The notes beneath the pieces were generated by a model. That model was not told where the DNA came from. It worked only from the letters and a program-made list of their open reading frames with translations, and ran no database searches. The position numbers and the translations under genes are program-made. Positions 11,545-23,398 of a stretch of 64,000 nt of DNA are shown one piece after another (position 1 is the stretch's first letter; every line of letters begins with the position of its first letter). The DNA is from Lineus longissimus (lineage: Eukaryota > Nemertea > Pilidiophora > Heteronemertea > Lineidae): contig NC_088311.1 of assembly GCF_910592395.1 (NCBI RefSeq), forward strand, positions 13,210,501-13,274,500. Direction: 5' to 3'.

Positions 11545-12237
11545 GACTGTGGCCATCAGTGTGGGTGTAATGACAATGGGGGCGGGGGTCCACGGGGCAC
11601 AGCCTATGCTAGCATGCTAGGCAGCAAAAATAAGCCAGGAAAATCAGTCTTCAGAACAAACCAATTAATTCTTACCCAATAGATATCCAATCTGCCTTTC
11701 TGCTCCGGAAGTCAGGATGGGACGTCTACCCCTCTTCTTCATTGGTTCAGCACTGACAGCAGTACAGCCATCAGGAGTATGCCTGCTGGCAGAAAGCCAA
11801 CTGCCACCACTAGCCACAGCCGAAGTTCCATCTCCATCATCTATTGAAATCAAATTCAATACCTGCAGCAAAAGACCTGGGATCGTTTCCACAATCGCAT
11901 TTCCAATGCATACATCAATGGAATCACGAACCACAGACTCCACCATAAAAAACACATTCTCTTCAACATCGACATCTCTGTCGATGCAGCCTTCAATCTC
12001 TTGAATGATACGACTGACACGCCCCGCCGAGTGTTCCATCAAGGCCATCTTCTCCGGATTAACGCAAACCCCGAGTGTTTTGACGAGACATAAAATCAAC
12101 AAAGAAATAATCAACAATCTGTCTGCATTTCCTGACAATACATAAGCATCAAATGTACATGCAATACATGCAATAACGCCAACGCTTACCGCAATGATAA
12201 TGTCAATATCGCTGTCGCCGTCGTTAAAATTGATTCC

Positions 12238-12655
12238 AGCGCCACACAACGTTTATTTGGAGAACTTCCATTTTTGCGGAAAAGCGCCACCAAACGTGTA
12301 TTTGAGTTATACACAAAAATCTGAAAACACGGCAGTATATGTTTATTTGAGATACGAGCGCCACCAAACGTCTATTTGAGTGTATGTCTATTTGAAAAGC
12401 GCCACCAAACGTCTATTTGAGTCATAACATATGGGCCGTGAAAACCGCAAAAAATCTGTACATGTTTTTGTAAGCGGTCGTCGCTCGCGCAAACTTGTCT
12501 TGCATGTTTTTGTGAAAGAGGACGTCGAAGAACGCAGTCGTATATCAAAACAGACGTTGGGAGGCGCTCGCGCAAACTTCCCTCACATGTTTTTGTGAAA
12601 GAGGACATCGAAGAACGCGGTCGTATACAAAAACAGACGTTGGGTGGCGCTCTAG
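12238..12655. mobile_element. Foldback-like repeat with GCGCCACCAAACGT motif
   Basis: The motif GCGCCAC-MAACGT-TATTTG occurs four times forward (near 12238, 12286, 12370 and 12401) and twice inverted (near 12555-12575 and 12625-12652). The inverted half also contains a tandem duplication around GTCGAAGAACGC. The design matches a foldback or MITE with internally repeated arms. No clear target duplication was found. Confidence 0.5.
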
Positions 12656-12801
12656 ACGGGTCATCCTATTTAGCGTCCAGTGGCGTCCAACGCGAAATAA
12701 TAAGGTGTATATGGTTAAAAATGTTTTCAAGCGCCTAAAACACTTTCAATAAACAAGATTTAGAAGTTTGGTGGAGTTTGCAAACCTAGTTTTTGAATAA
12801 T

Positions 12802-12919
12802 TATCACCAGAAAACGATCTTAGTATGCGTCCAGCAAAAGTACTGGACGCCATGTTTGTTTTAGCTGCCGCTCCTTGGGTTTATAGAAAAAGCGGAACTA
12901 AGATCGTTTTCTGGTGATA
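12802..12919. repeat. Stem-loop inverted repeat
   Basis: TATCACCAGAAAACGATCTT at 12802 pairs with its inverse copy ending at 12919. A smaller palindrome, GTCCAGCAAAAGTACTGGAC, lies inside. It could be a MITE or a structured transcript. Confidence 0.6.
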
Positions 12920-13261
12920 GGGAGCTCTTAAGGCCAGAGTCCTCTATTAAAACATGTGTACATTACGTGTACATTGTTGTGCATAGGTTTTGGTAAAAAA
13001 AGTACTCATTGGACCAATCAATCTGCACAAAATTTTATATGTGTCAAGAAGAACCCTTTGCCAATAGCATAATAAAGTTTTAAAAAATTCCAATACCGAT
13101 TGCCTGAGAAAAAGAGATTTCCGCACACCATATCCATCAAAACGTCACTGGCGCATTGATATGGCCCTGTCAAAGTACAAGTTCAAAACTGACCAGTGAG
13201 ACCACATTTTCTTAAATATATTATCAAAAAGCATATTTCTGTGATGGCCTGACTCTGTAGA

Positions 13262-16200
13262 TTAAGAATCAACCACAGATTGAGAATTAATTCCACTTTG
13301 ATCCATCCCAGCCATGTATTTACAACAACTTGACATTTTGATAAGCTCTATGTGACTGAAGGACTGAAGCAGTCTAAAAGTATCTTTCGAGAGGACAGTA
13401 GAGCTTGGTTTTTCTTTGTTAAAAATACCCAAATTCTGCCCAATTGAAAAAAACTGCTCATAATCTACACCCTCGACCTTCTCAGTACAACGGACTTGTG
13501 ACTGCCCTGTTACAATACATCCCGTACCAGACTTTTCTCGACCAAGTTCAAGAAGTGCAATTGGAAGGGACAGCAACTTTCGAGCAGCTGAGTACGCTTT
13601 GTATTTCACATCAGGGTAAGCATGATCAGATACTTGTTTCGAAGAAACAGGCTGGTTATCTAAAATGAATTGACCTGCCTTCAACAGAGGCCTACATTGT
13701 GTACACTCAGTTTTGTGAAATTTTCTACAACATAAAAAGCGCCCTCTGACATATTTTTTTAGAGTGAGGTTCACTTGAGATACACGGATGTGTTCTGATA
13801 ATCGAGTGTTTGAAATATCCCTACCTTCAATGGCAACCTCTGCCAAGAACTCATTCATGGCTGCTTCATCATCATGATCTTCATAAGAAGCGGTTGTGAC
13901 TGAAAACTCAGATTCAGACACCACTGTCGTATTGTCATGATCGTGGTCAACTGACATGCCGCTGTCAGCTGATCCACCACTGCTCCCAGTATTGTCCAAA
14001 ATGACCGTAGTATCACTGTCCCCATCGTCAGTTAGATCAACAAGACATCTGCGTTTACTCTGCATTGCTGCATTGGAACCCCTGAGTGGTGTAGATGTCG
14101 CCCTGCACTTCTACTTCACATCTCGGGCTGCTTTCTTTTCCTTAGATTCCAGTAATGTAAGGTTTTCCCTCAGTGCCTTCTGGTTCTCGCGCAACACTTT
14201 CATCTTCTCATTTATCGCCTCCGCCTCCTCCAACTTATTGCATTCTAGTTTAGTCTCTAGTTTTGTCTCTAGTTTTTTCTCCTGTATTTTCAAGTCCACT
14301 TCGGTACTTGCCAAGTTGTCTCTAATTGAATTCATACAGGCCCTCCTTGTGTAACCTGACCATTCTTTTTTGAAGCCTCTCTCAGGTGGCTGTGTGCGTG
14401 GTTGGTCCAACTTGGATCGGCTATAACACTTGACAAAAGGGTATGTCTCATTCACCTAGAAAGTAGAAGGACAAGAAAGTCACAATTTGCACATCAATAA
14501 ATGTGCAGTGCTTACTCAACCCTTTCAGCAGTGCCTGGTTACTGCAATGTGGTAACCAAATCGCCACTCGCCTACTCGCCAACTGCATTGGCTATAAACC
14601 TATATTACTCCTATATTGTGAAAGGAAAGAATTACATATATTTAAAGAAAAGAGAGGGAAAATGTTTTGCATTACTGTATTTCAAGCCTTGCTCACTAAA
14701 GAATATGAAAACCTCACCTTAGCTCTTGCTTTCTGGATTAGGTCCCCTTTTTTCAGTTGAAGAAGTGGGTTGCCGTCCACGAGTCCTTGACACTGTGTAT
14801 TTATAGCAGCATTATACTTCCCGCATGGACCCTTTTCACTGAGAAATTTGGCAAATGGTGCAGCCGTGCTTCCTCCTGGTAAAAATCTGTGATAGCTGAC
14901 TGGTTTGTAGAGATGAATACCAGATTTCTTTCCTACGTTCTTTCATACTATGTAGGGAGAATTCATATACAACTTGTGTAAATTTTCCATTATGAACAAC
15001 AACTAGTACTAACTAGAAATTTGAAATTTGCTTGTCAGCAAATTTGATAGCCCCCACGGGCCCACACAGTACACGTATGGAGGAGTGAAGTCTATTCCCG
15101 TTTCGCGGATGATCTATTTCGGGACAAACACGCTCGCGTTTCTCAAAATCACACGCTCAGTAACATTTAAACAGCACCCTAACCTTTTCAGATGGGCAGG
15201 ACGGATCATCGATAAGCATTTAAGGCTATTCCTTTGTTTTATTCCTTCATTCAACCATGTCAACCGTCGTTCTTTGCTCAAAATACTCGACAGCTCGCCA
15301 CTTCGGCAAAGAGATACCGCCGCCATGATGCATGAGGATATGACGTCACCATTACGGGTCGGAGCTAATATACGTGTGATTGACAGAATCGTGCCGGAGA
15401 TTTGAAAGCAAATCAGAAAATCGGCGCATAAAAACGCTTCAAAGTCATCAAAATTATCCGAATTTCGAAAAAATCTTTGCCAGGTGCACTAGATCGAGTT
15501 TAGTTTGATGGGACAGGGGTGACAGTTTTTCAGTTGAAATAGCAGTTTTGCTGGACTACCTCCATAATATAACCTGGGAAGAATGCAGAAGCCTAGTACC
15601 TTCTCCTAGTAATCTCAATATAGACCCCACATTTGTTGTATGTGGGGTCCATAACTATAGTTTTTCATGAATAATTTGGACAAAGAAAACCTGTAAATCT
15701 AATTGAAGTGCTGGGCTTTTCAGTAGGGAGACAACAGCGCAAAAGGAAGGTCCAGGTGTTCGTATTCATGAGGAATGAAGGGCCAGCGATTCAAAACATT
15801 GCCTCAAAATTTGTTCAATAAACCTTCTTAGTAGTACGCACTGAAAGGAGGAGGTGCTGGGTCTGAAAAGGGCATGGACAATTTGAACAATTTTCTGGTA
15901 TCGGTATAATAATTAGGGTACCAATTGGATTCTAGGATGCCAATAATGATTTATTCCAGACAAAATAGATACAAGATGGTTCTGTGTTGCCCCCAGATGG
16001 CCCCTTATTAATTATTGAAAATCATGAATTTCAACTTTCAATGCGCTTGACGGGCGATAATATGTTTGTAAGGGATGAGTTTCTTAAAATCTTCTTGGTT
16101 TCAAGGGAATAGCTGAGACATGAACACCAATTATCGAATAAGTAGGTTTACAGCTGATGCCATTTTAAACATGTTTCACACTCTTTATCCGTCATTATGT

Positions 16201-16978
16201 AAAATCAATGGATATGGATTAAAATGCCTCATTGTATGCAAAAATTCAGCTGACAGTAATTTCATGTCAGAATATTACACCAAGTGCCCATGACCTTTGG
16301 GCCTATTTTGCCTACTAACCTTTTTGAACTTCTTCAACATCAAAATCAGATGGTTCTGTGATTACAGAGGCTCTGCGTGCAAGTGGCAAAGTGTCTTTCT
16401 GACTTGGATTTGGACTGTCTACATTCTCAACCTCAAGCTCAAGGACCTGATGTAGTGACAAAAAGGTGAAGTAGTCCTCATCAATTTCTGTGTGATCTTC
16501 TTCAAGGTGTATCTTCCCATTGCTGACATCAAATTTCTCGCATGCTGTAAAAAAACCAACAACAGCAGATTAATGATAGGTGAAATCACCACCGTGTGCA
16601 TGTAAAACAAAAAGGATGACTGAAGGATCCCAGCTGAACAGAAACTGAGAACAAAAGCATCACAGAGTGAAGCATATATGCCCCGAAACTGGAAGTCTGG
16701 TGGGCAATTTACTAGAGGCCGCTAGTGTATGACCCATTTCTGATTGAGGAGCTACTTTCTACTTTACTGCAATAAATGCATTACATGACAGGCAACAAAT
16801 CTTGGGGGTGTCTGGACTGAGGTAAAAACAACACAATCTGACATCTTGACAGACGCTGCTGAAAAATTGAATTGACGTTTGTGGATAATGAGGAATCATA
16901 CCTTTTTTAAGTAAATCGTCAAATGAATCAGCAATTGCCGCCTTTCGACACCCTCCATAAGAGATTTTAAAAGGAAGC
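13262..16978 (-). CDS. G1: CIDE-N / coiled-coil / Cys-rich protein
   Basis: Four exons splice cleanly on the minus strand: 16978-16902 (77 nt), 16544-16320, 14932-14718 and 14455-13262, with phases 2, 1, 0 at the joins after the first incoming phase. Exons 1-2 make a CIDE-N domain: SFDDLLKKACEKFDV, then IHLEEDHTEIDEDYFTFL, the fold of DFF40/45 and CIDE proteins that mediates homotypic binding. Exon 3 has YNAAINTQC and ends KARAK. Exon 4 gives a Glu/Lys coiled coil ending ESKEKKAARDVK, a TAG (14111-14113), then in the same frame an acidic segment with a SUMO-interaction-like DTTVILD and a C-terminal domain with CTQC, NQPVSSKQVSDH and ALLELGREKSG. The first exon with the start Met was not found. 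The TAG may be a real stop, a readthrough or part of a donor (GTGAAGTAG). A paralogue, G2, lies at 56.4-60.7 kb. I do not know this family. Confidence 0.72.
14933..16319. other. Intron 2 of G1
   Basis: The 1.4 kb between two G1 exons holds no gene I can recognise; short frames here lack domain signal. Confidence 0.5.
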
Positions 16979-17025
16979 CTGAAGAAATGAGAATTGATCA
17001 TATAGTACCACATATGTATTACTAT

Positions 17026-17429
17026 TAGGCCATGGGAATGATTAATCCTGTTTACCGTCCGTGAGATTTAAAAAGATGATGAGGCTTTTTTTCATTTTTC
17101 ATTATTCATTATCGGTTTACAGTCTGATTTACTGGTCAAAACACACGATTCAGCAAGTTCCAGTAAATGGAAATCAGGTCGGTCATCAACATGAGGCATT
17201 GAAAAAATGTCATTATTATGATGAAGAGCCAAACCCTGCCAAGTTTTTATTGTGTTTTTCAATCATTTAAGGTAAAGATGAACCACTGGAAAGATTATTT
17301 AAATAAAAAAATGATGGCAACAATAAAATAAATAGATTTTTTTTAAAATAACGAAAATATTTCATGTTCGCTCAGAACCCATGCGGGAAGTGGACGGTAA
17401 ACAGGATTAATAATTCCCATGGCCTTATA
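17026..17429. repeat. Inverted repeat pair with ~40-bp arms
   Basis: Arms containing GGCCATGGGAAT-ATTAATCC and TGTTTACCGTCC sit at 17026-17062 and, inverted, at 17391-17429, around an AT-rich 330-bp centre. Probably a MITE; no target duplication is certain. Confidence 0.55.
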
Positions 17430-17473
17430 GTAGAAGCTTTTCATGCGATTGATGACATATTGCCCGGCAGCCA

Positions 17474-17499
17474 TATCATCATCATCATCATCATCATCA
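17474..17499. repeat. (ATC)n microsatellite
   Basis: About eight ATC units. Read on the minus strand it gives an Asp run in an otherwise unsupported frame. Confidence 0.85.
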
Positions 17500-20015
17500 T
17501 TCGGTTTTGTAACCGTTTTCCGGTTTATCACCGCTGCTTGCAATATTCTTCTCGAGCGAGGTGGCATTCACATGCTTAACAATAACACTTTATATCGACT
17601 TAAATTCATCTACATGTATTACCATTAGATACTGCCATGGTCTCCTTCTCAAAAACAAATTATCACTTCAACTCATATTGGGAGTCGATGGAGCCATGGA
17701 GGTATCTATATAATAATACTGGAAGGGGGACGAATAAAGTCACACTTAGAGGCGTTGGATTGCCTTGAAATTTTGCATGAATTGTGGTGACACCTTACCC
17801 TGATGCAACGTCTTGGTTTTGTTCAAAAATATACTTCAGCGGAGCAGTAATGAGGGATTTTTAATCGGACACTGTCAATTCTCCTTACCACTTACAGAAG
17901 CCAAGCCATTGCTGTTAAATTATGCAGGGGCTTAATCAATTATCTGCACTCCCTCTGGGGTGAATAACATTACCTTTTGAACAGCTGGCTGTAGGGGGAT
18001 GATTGGAACAGCCGGTATACCTGCTGACCTGCTGAACCCAGGTTAATGTTATTTTCAATCCACGATTTCGCGGGAAATGAAATTGTAAACAAACGCATGT
18101 GTGCAGTTCAAATGTAAACAAAAATGTATTTTTGGTACATTGGTTGCTGGACTTGGGTTTTCCCGCAGTTAGGAGCTGGGGTCAAATTGATGGTCTATTG
18201 TTTATGGGTGCTGTTTTAGTCAGAGCTAGCCCTTGATTATGAAGGAATTTTCAAATGAAGGCCGACCATGGTCTGTTTATGTGCTCACCACAGCTTTCAA
18301 TACTTGATGTATCTGAAGAGGCACTCTGAACTTGGCATAGCCTTATCAAGGAGCTGCTCACGATGCTGAACTTCTAGCTTGCCTTTCGACTAAGTGCCTT
18401 GCCCGAGACATTTGGAAGCCGACATGTGAAGGCCTATCTGAGTTCTCCCTCTTCTCCGTATAAAAAGGGGCATATTGCTGACTGAGGAACGAGGCATATT
18501 GACATTGCCTCATCATCTCTATCGGACCAATTGATACACTTTTTATGCACACATACAGCACGCCACAGCTAGGTCCGAGTCTGTGGACAAATGGTTGGTT
18601 TAATTTGCCTCTTCAATATTGCTCCTTTGATATTGCATTAGATTTTCATTGCAATTCAATCTATTCAAGATATAGCCCATTTGAACCTGCCTGCGCCACG
18701 GGTATAATGCTAGTAAATAAGATTATTTATACCTCCATGATGGAGCACAGTCGCAGCATCTGACAATAGGCCTAGCATATAATGTGTTACAGTGTAGCCT
18801 ATTAACATACATGACACATGGTGTGTATTAGTCCGACAATCAGATGCATAGGTAGCATGCATGTATCGTTGTAGTCGGAAAATCTATTCTTGGACAAAAT
18901 CCAACTGCGATGTTCTTCGGACTGTTTTCCAACCTAACTGTTGCGGAGATAAACCCAGCAAAAGGCAAACGAATCATAAACTCTCGAAGTTGCAAAATGT
19001 ACAATAACTGGCTACTTTCACACAATACGATGATTACAAATCGGGCATATTCACCTGACAGCCCCTACTCCGTTAGCACCCTGGTCCTCCATCATGCTTG
19101 CGCTCGCACATGTCCCGATGTCGGGCCACTCGGCAGTCAGACGTCAGCAAATCCACGGAGAACTGATATCGCGATGCGCCGATAGGATCGGGCACTCGCG
19201 TTAGTTCTTTTTCAGTTTTCGAGTCACTCGCGCCAACACGCCTGTCGCAGAAAAACTGCTTGTCAAGGATTCGACCAAAGGATACAATCTAGAACACGGG
19301 GACTCGACGAATTATGGCGTCGAGTGAACGACGATGCCTGAGGAGGGGGGGGGGGGTCCGGGATCAACTTGATAGCTGCATTAAGGGCAACTTCTTCCAG
19401 CCCAAGTGGCGGACGGCTATAGCCGCACACGTGGTAGGCCTACCCGTCAAACTATTCCAGCTCTCGAACGGGTAAACCCACGCCCCTGGCAACGGTTTCT
19501 AACGATCGTTGGTATCTTTAGCTAAGCCCAGACGGCAGCACAGGTCGATAGGTCGTCTGCTTCATACAGATTTCGCGGTTCTGTTCACGTGCATTTTGCA
19601 TGCATAATATTGCAGATCCTCGGAAATCGAAACTTATGGATTACTATAACCCATAAAAAGGCAAAAGAATGAAGAAAGAAGTGGAATGTAGGCAAAGTGT
19701 TTTTACTTCATTTATCATATACCTATGCATGTCTACTTAATGAATGCAAAATAATACATAACATATTATTATTTTGGGCAGAAGTAATTTTTCAATTATT
19801 TTTGGCGAAAACGCCTAAAAAAGGGCTAAAAACGCGGAAAATTAGGCAAAAAGGTTATATTCAATTAGAAAAACTATTTGCTATACCTTATTGGTAATTC
19901 CATGCTATAAACATAATATGGATGACCTTTACCAATTCTAAGCACCGCCCATTTTTTTAGCTTAAGGAATTGAACCCGAGGCGGAGGACCTTGGTTGAGT
20001 TACCAAGACACTCGA
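17500..20015. other. No gene seen; CpG-richer patch at ~19.05-19.6 kb
   Basis: No coding domain is visible on either strand. CG dinucleotides become frequent from about 19050 to 19610 (TCGGGCACTCGCG, CGAGTGAACGACG), unlike the AT-rich surroundings, which could mark a promoter region. A G9 run is near 19346. Confidence 0.35.
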
Positions 20016-20085
20016 GGGTGGAGCTAAAATACAGTCCAAACCCGAGCCGACAGGCGAGGGTTTGGACGAAATTTTAGCTCCACCC
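20016..20085. repeat. 70-bp near-perfect palindrome
   Basis: GGGTGGAGCTAAAAT at the left pairs with ATTTTAGCTCCACCC at the right, and TCCAAACCC with GGGTTTGGA inside, leaving a short loop. Transcribed from either strand it would form a long hairpin. Confidence 0.8.
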
Positions 20086-20371
20086 CAGCAACGTGGTAGG
20101 AGGCACTGCAGTGAGAGTTTGAATTACATATACATGTAAAATGAAATAACTGATCCTTGGCTACATTTGACAACAACAAATTGATAAGCCTGCCTAGAGA
20201 TATCAGTGGATATTGGGCAAAGTAAGGAGACACCCATAATTTCAAGGAACTGAAGGACCTCAAGTCAAGATTCCAATTTCATAACTGTTAAATGAAATAA
20301 GTTGGATAAAGAGGTTTCTTCAAATGAAGAGGCTCCTGTTCTTCGTACCCTCCTACTATGATGAAGTAGCC

Positions 20372-20857
20372 CTATTGAAGAGACAAGTAGTCTTCTAGTG
20401 GAGGTGGCTCCATACCAAAGAAGAGTCCAGTTTGGGATCCATATATGCATGTATGACAGTTCGCCAGCAACGTCCCCACTATATACAATTTCCCAACAGG
20501 TTGAAGATAGAGTTTTAAATTTTTCTCGAAGTCAAGGAAGGCAAAATCTTTGACTATCTTGCCAAATTGCCATTCGACGCTCTCTCTCACCGAACTCATT
20601 CGTTTATTGAATCTCTTCTGGTCATCAGTCAGCACAGCTCCCCTAAATCGCCCAATCAATTGATCTCTTAGGGGATATGCAGGATCCCCATGCACACACA
20701 TTGGTGTCCTGTCCTCATCGTTCATCCGGAAATCCACTTCTTCGAGGTCCTGGATCAGATTGCTCATCCTATAGCTGAGTCGTGACGCAACGTTACAGAA
20801 AATGAGACATGTACATTTTGTACAGCGCGCATAGGAAGTCCGCATCGGCTCGCTCAA
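20372..20857 (-). pseudogene. PIF/Harbinger nuclease, C-terminal fragment
   Basis: The frame matches the second half of the DDE_Tnp_4 nuclease of Harbinger transposons: HGDPAYPLRDQLIGRFRGA with the third-quarter Asp, then FNKRMSSVRESVEWQFGKI with the catalytic-region Glu, then YIVGTLLANCHTCIYG near the C-terminus. The first two thirds of a usual 350-400-residue transposase, including the first Asp, are missing; the frame upstream (20864-21046) shows no clear domain. No inverted repeats were found at its edges. An isolated remnant. Confidence 0.8.
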
Positions 20858-21046
20858 GTGATGCTAAAATCCGCGCAAATGGGCTATTTGGAGCGTTTTT
20901 CTCGGCAAATATGTGTAGTGCTCATTAAAAAACTTAGGGTGGTTGATGCTTCCTTGGCTGATTTGTGTTTGAAGCAGTGTTTTGAGAGCCTCAAACTTCT
21001 GAAGTGAGCTGAAATTCCATTGACGTGACGTGTGCATGGTTTCCAC

Positions 21047-22101
21047 ATTTTAGTGCAACCCGAGGGAACTTTGGTAGAGCATCTGGTTGCGTGTCCAAAA
21101 CACTCCGCTCTCAGAACGAGGCTTAGGCATATGCATTTTCCATTTAAAAGTTGACTTTACGGCACCAAGGTATTTTAGAATTTAGATTCATCGTTGGCCT
21201 GCATGGCACTTGATCGTCTCAATACCCATTACCAACACATCCTCGAAAATCCAGAGCCACAAGTATCCTCCTCCCCTTGGACACGCCTCTGGTAAGGGTT
21301 ACCATGGTTACAAATATGAATACCGGTAAGATCCAATATGAAATAACCACAGTCGTCCAACAGTGAACAGGCGAATTTGGTGCGAGTACGGAGTGTAATG
21401 CATTTTAGCTTTTAAAATAGAGCAGGCCCAGACTCCCTTGGATGACGTTGGGAGACCCCGGACATCCGGGACAGGAGAACGTGTGAGCAGTTCCAGCAGG
21501 TAGACTATGTTGTCATATATCAGAATAAAGTAATTCAAATTGAACCAGAAGACTTATATGAGTATTTCATACAGCAGGATTCAAAGGAATATTACATGGT
21601 GCCGTAAACCGGGACTCTATTCGATAGTATTAGGATATAACGACCGAGAACACGCCGTCTTTCGATTTTTTTCAGTGCGCGTATCCAGCAAAAACGCAAT
21701 GCATTGTGCTGAGTGACTGTGGACCGCGTGAGTCAAACAACAGAAAAGTTCGTTTTTTTGACGAATGTCAAATGTGATCTTGTGAGCTTCCTAACTTTTG
21801 AGATCCGCTAGATTTAGGCTTCCATTTGAGTGGTTTGTTGACGAATTTGATGCAGTTTTCGGTGGTCGTCGGATGTGACAATTCATTCTGATCGAAAAAA
21901 AACTGCACGTCCCGAACTTTCTGAAAGACTCCATTGAACTTTCGTCGATCATTTTCGAGGAGGAGGACGCTGATTGGTCAGAAGTTCGTGATCACGTGGT
22001 ATTCTTGGGAAAAACCCAAGCTATCTCGTGTATGTGCATATTTGCAGGATCTGGCGTGCATAGGTCTCATTAGGGAGGTTTTTTTGTATTCATGCGCGGC
22101 C
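21047..22101. other. No gene seen
   Basis: No frame with domain signal and no clear repeat structure. It ends abruptly where the first array unit begins at about 22102. Confidence 0.4.
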
Positions 22102-22147
22102 AAAGTAAGTGCAGGCAATGGAGCCCTTTTTCTGTCTATTCTTCCTG

Positions 22148-23152
22148 GGCTTACTGGACTTTGCGCAATATTTCGCCAAAAAAGTATTCTACGCAACGGG
22201 TCCCTGGGTGACTTTTCGTATTCATAATACACAGCCTGTCCATCCTAGATCGTGGTTACATGGGGAGTAATCGTTGTAAAATTAGGCCAAGCGCAAAGGC
22301 AGTTAACCCGGGTACTACTATGTTTACGATGCGAACAAGCCGTGTAAGTCATTATCAGCATTTTTTTCAGTGAACATTTGCGGGTACAGCGTCACAGGGA
22401 GCAGCATTGAACGGTAAACAGGTTCACACCATATTCAGACAGCGGCTTGTGACGGGCATACAGGAAACCATTCGTATCAAAAACCAACGATCACAACTAT
22501 TCGCTTGCTGAGACAGCGAGACATTACGCGCATCGTCTGTTTCATGTTTTTTTTGCATTACGCCCCCTGGTGCCAAACAAAGAATAATTTTGAAACGAAA
22601 TTTGGTGTGAGTTTGTAAACAAGGTTTTAAGTCCAGACCTCAAGCGGTTGCGGGTACACACTACATTTATTATCAAATTGCTAATGCATTAAAAAGTTGA
22701 ATTGGTCAACTTTAGCGCCCCATAGATTTTTCCCAGACGTGCCGATGAAAATCAATTTCCGGCAGATAATACAGCCCGGGGTAAGATCTTCAAACCATAG
22801 AAATTTTGTTGTGGGCTGACCGTGATAATTACGAGGTTGGGAGTCTGAAGTTTTGGGGGTCATTTTCGACCATTTGTGAGTGTGACCGATGAATCGACTT
22901 TTCAGCCAACGAGGGGTTAATTTGGCCATTGGGACCACCAAACTTAGGCTCCTAAACTGAAACGTCGTCATCGTTTTCTTCTAATGGAAAGGAAATTCAT
23001 GATTTTGATTTTTAAAAACACATATTCATAATGGAAAACACATCCATACTGGTGACTGACACCATGTATCGAACTTGACGTACCGGGGTACAACATAATG
23101 GTCGCTCCCCCATTTCCCTCGTTTCGTTTCGTTGCGCAAAGTCCAGTAAGCC
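22148..23152. mobile_element. 1,005-bp TIR element with 9-bp target duplication
   Basis: The ends are GGCTTACTGGACTTTGCGCA and its inverse. TTCTTCCTG flanks both sides (22139-22147 and 23153-23161) and is single in the empty sites at about 35240 and 41156. A 9-bp duplication suits Mutator-like insertion. No coding capacity is seen. It contains an isolated CCCCCTGGTGCC (CTCF-like) near 22563. Confidence 0.85.
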
Positions 23153-23398
23153 TTCTTCCTGTGCTTCATCTTGGGAATGATCCAACAGGTGGTCGTTTCA
23201 ACAGTGGTCTGATGTTGTGTTAATGACATTCCTATTGGTTGTGATACTGATGACATCATAGATAAACATTGTATCAGCCAATGAGAATTGAACTTGATGA
23301 TTGTGCACTGAGTCGAAACAAAGCAAATGGGGATACCTTTAGAAAAACTATTTTTAGCTTGTATTTTCAATTTTCTTTCAATAAAACTTTCGTATAAC

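Larger units (their letters stand above)
7300..12048 (-). pseudogene. Integrase-core (DDE) transposon-type gene, four exons
   Basis: Minus-strand exons are ~12048-11676 (N-terminal part, ends RGRRPILTSGAERQIGYLL at a GTAAGA donor), ~10913-10786 plus 9211-9176 (helix-turn-helix GFKVQGIADILNVSKRTIEN, then FSVMSIFPNAG at a GTAAGT donor), 8443-8252 (GDLRRQDIRVQQHRLRSSI, then WHIDGHHKLIR) and 7888-7300 (catalytic core). The triad reads D in WHIDG, D in RADKGVEN and E in [11 protein letters not shown]. This fits the metazoan integrase-core family common as transposon-derived genes. The introns after PNAG and after HKLIR join in phase. Lesions: one base missing before VDPNGG, a phase mismatch at the first intron and a 1.57-kb insertion in exon 2. 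Met 12048 is a guess; the C-terminus may splice on at a GTACGA site. Confidence 0.8.

Noticed and set aside
11665-12249. 194-residue membrane protein reading
   Set aside because: The hydrophobic first 60 residues are probably untranslated or intronic; the part after 12048 belongs to the integrase gene.
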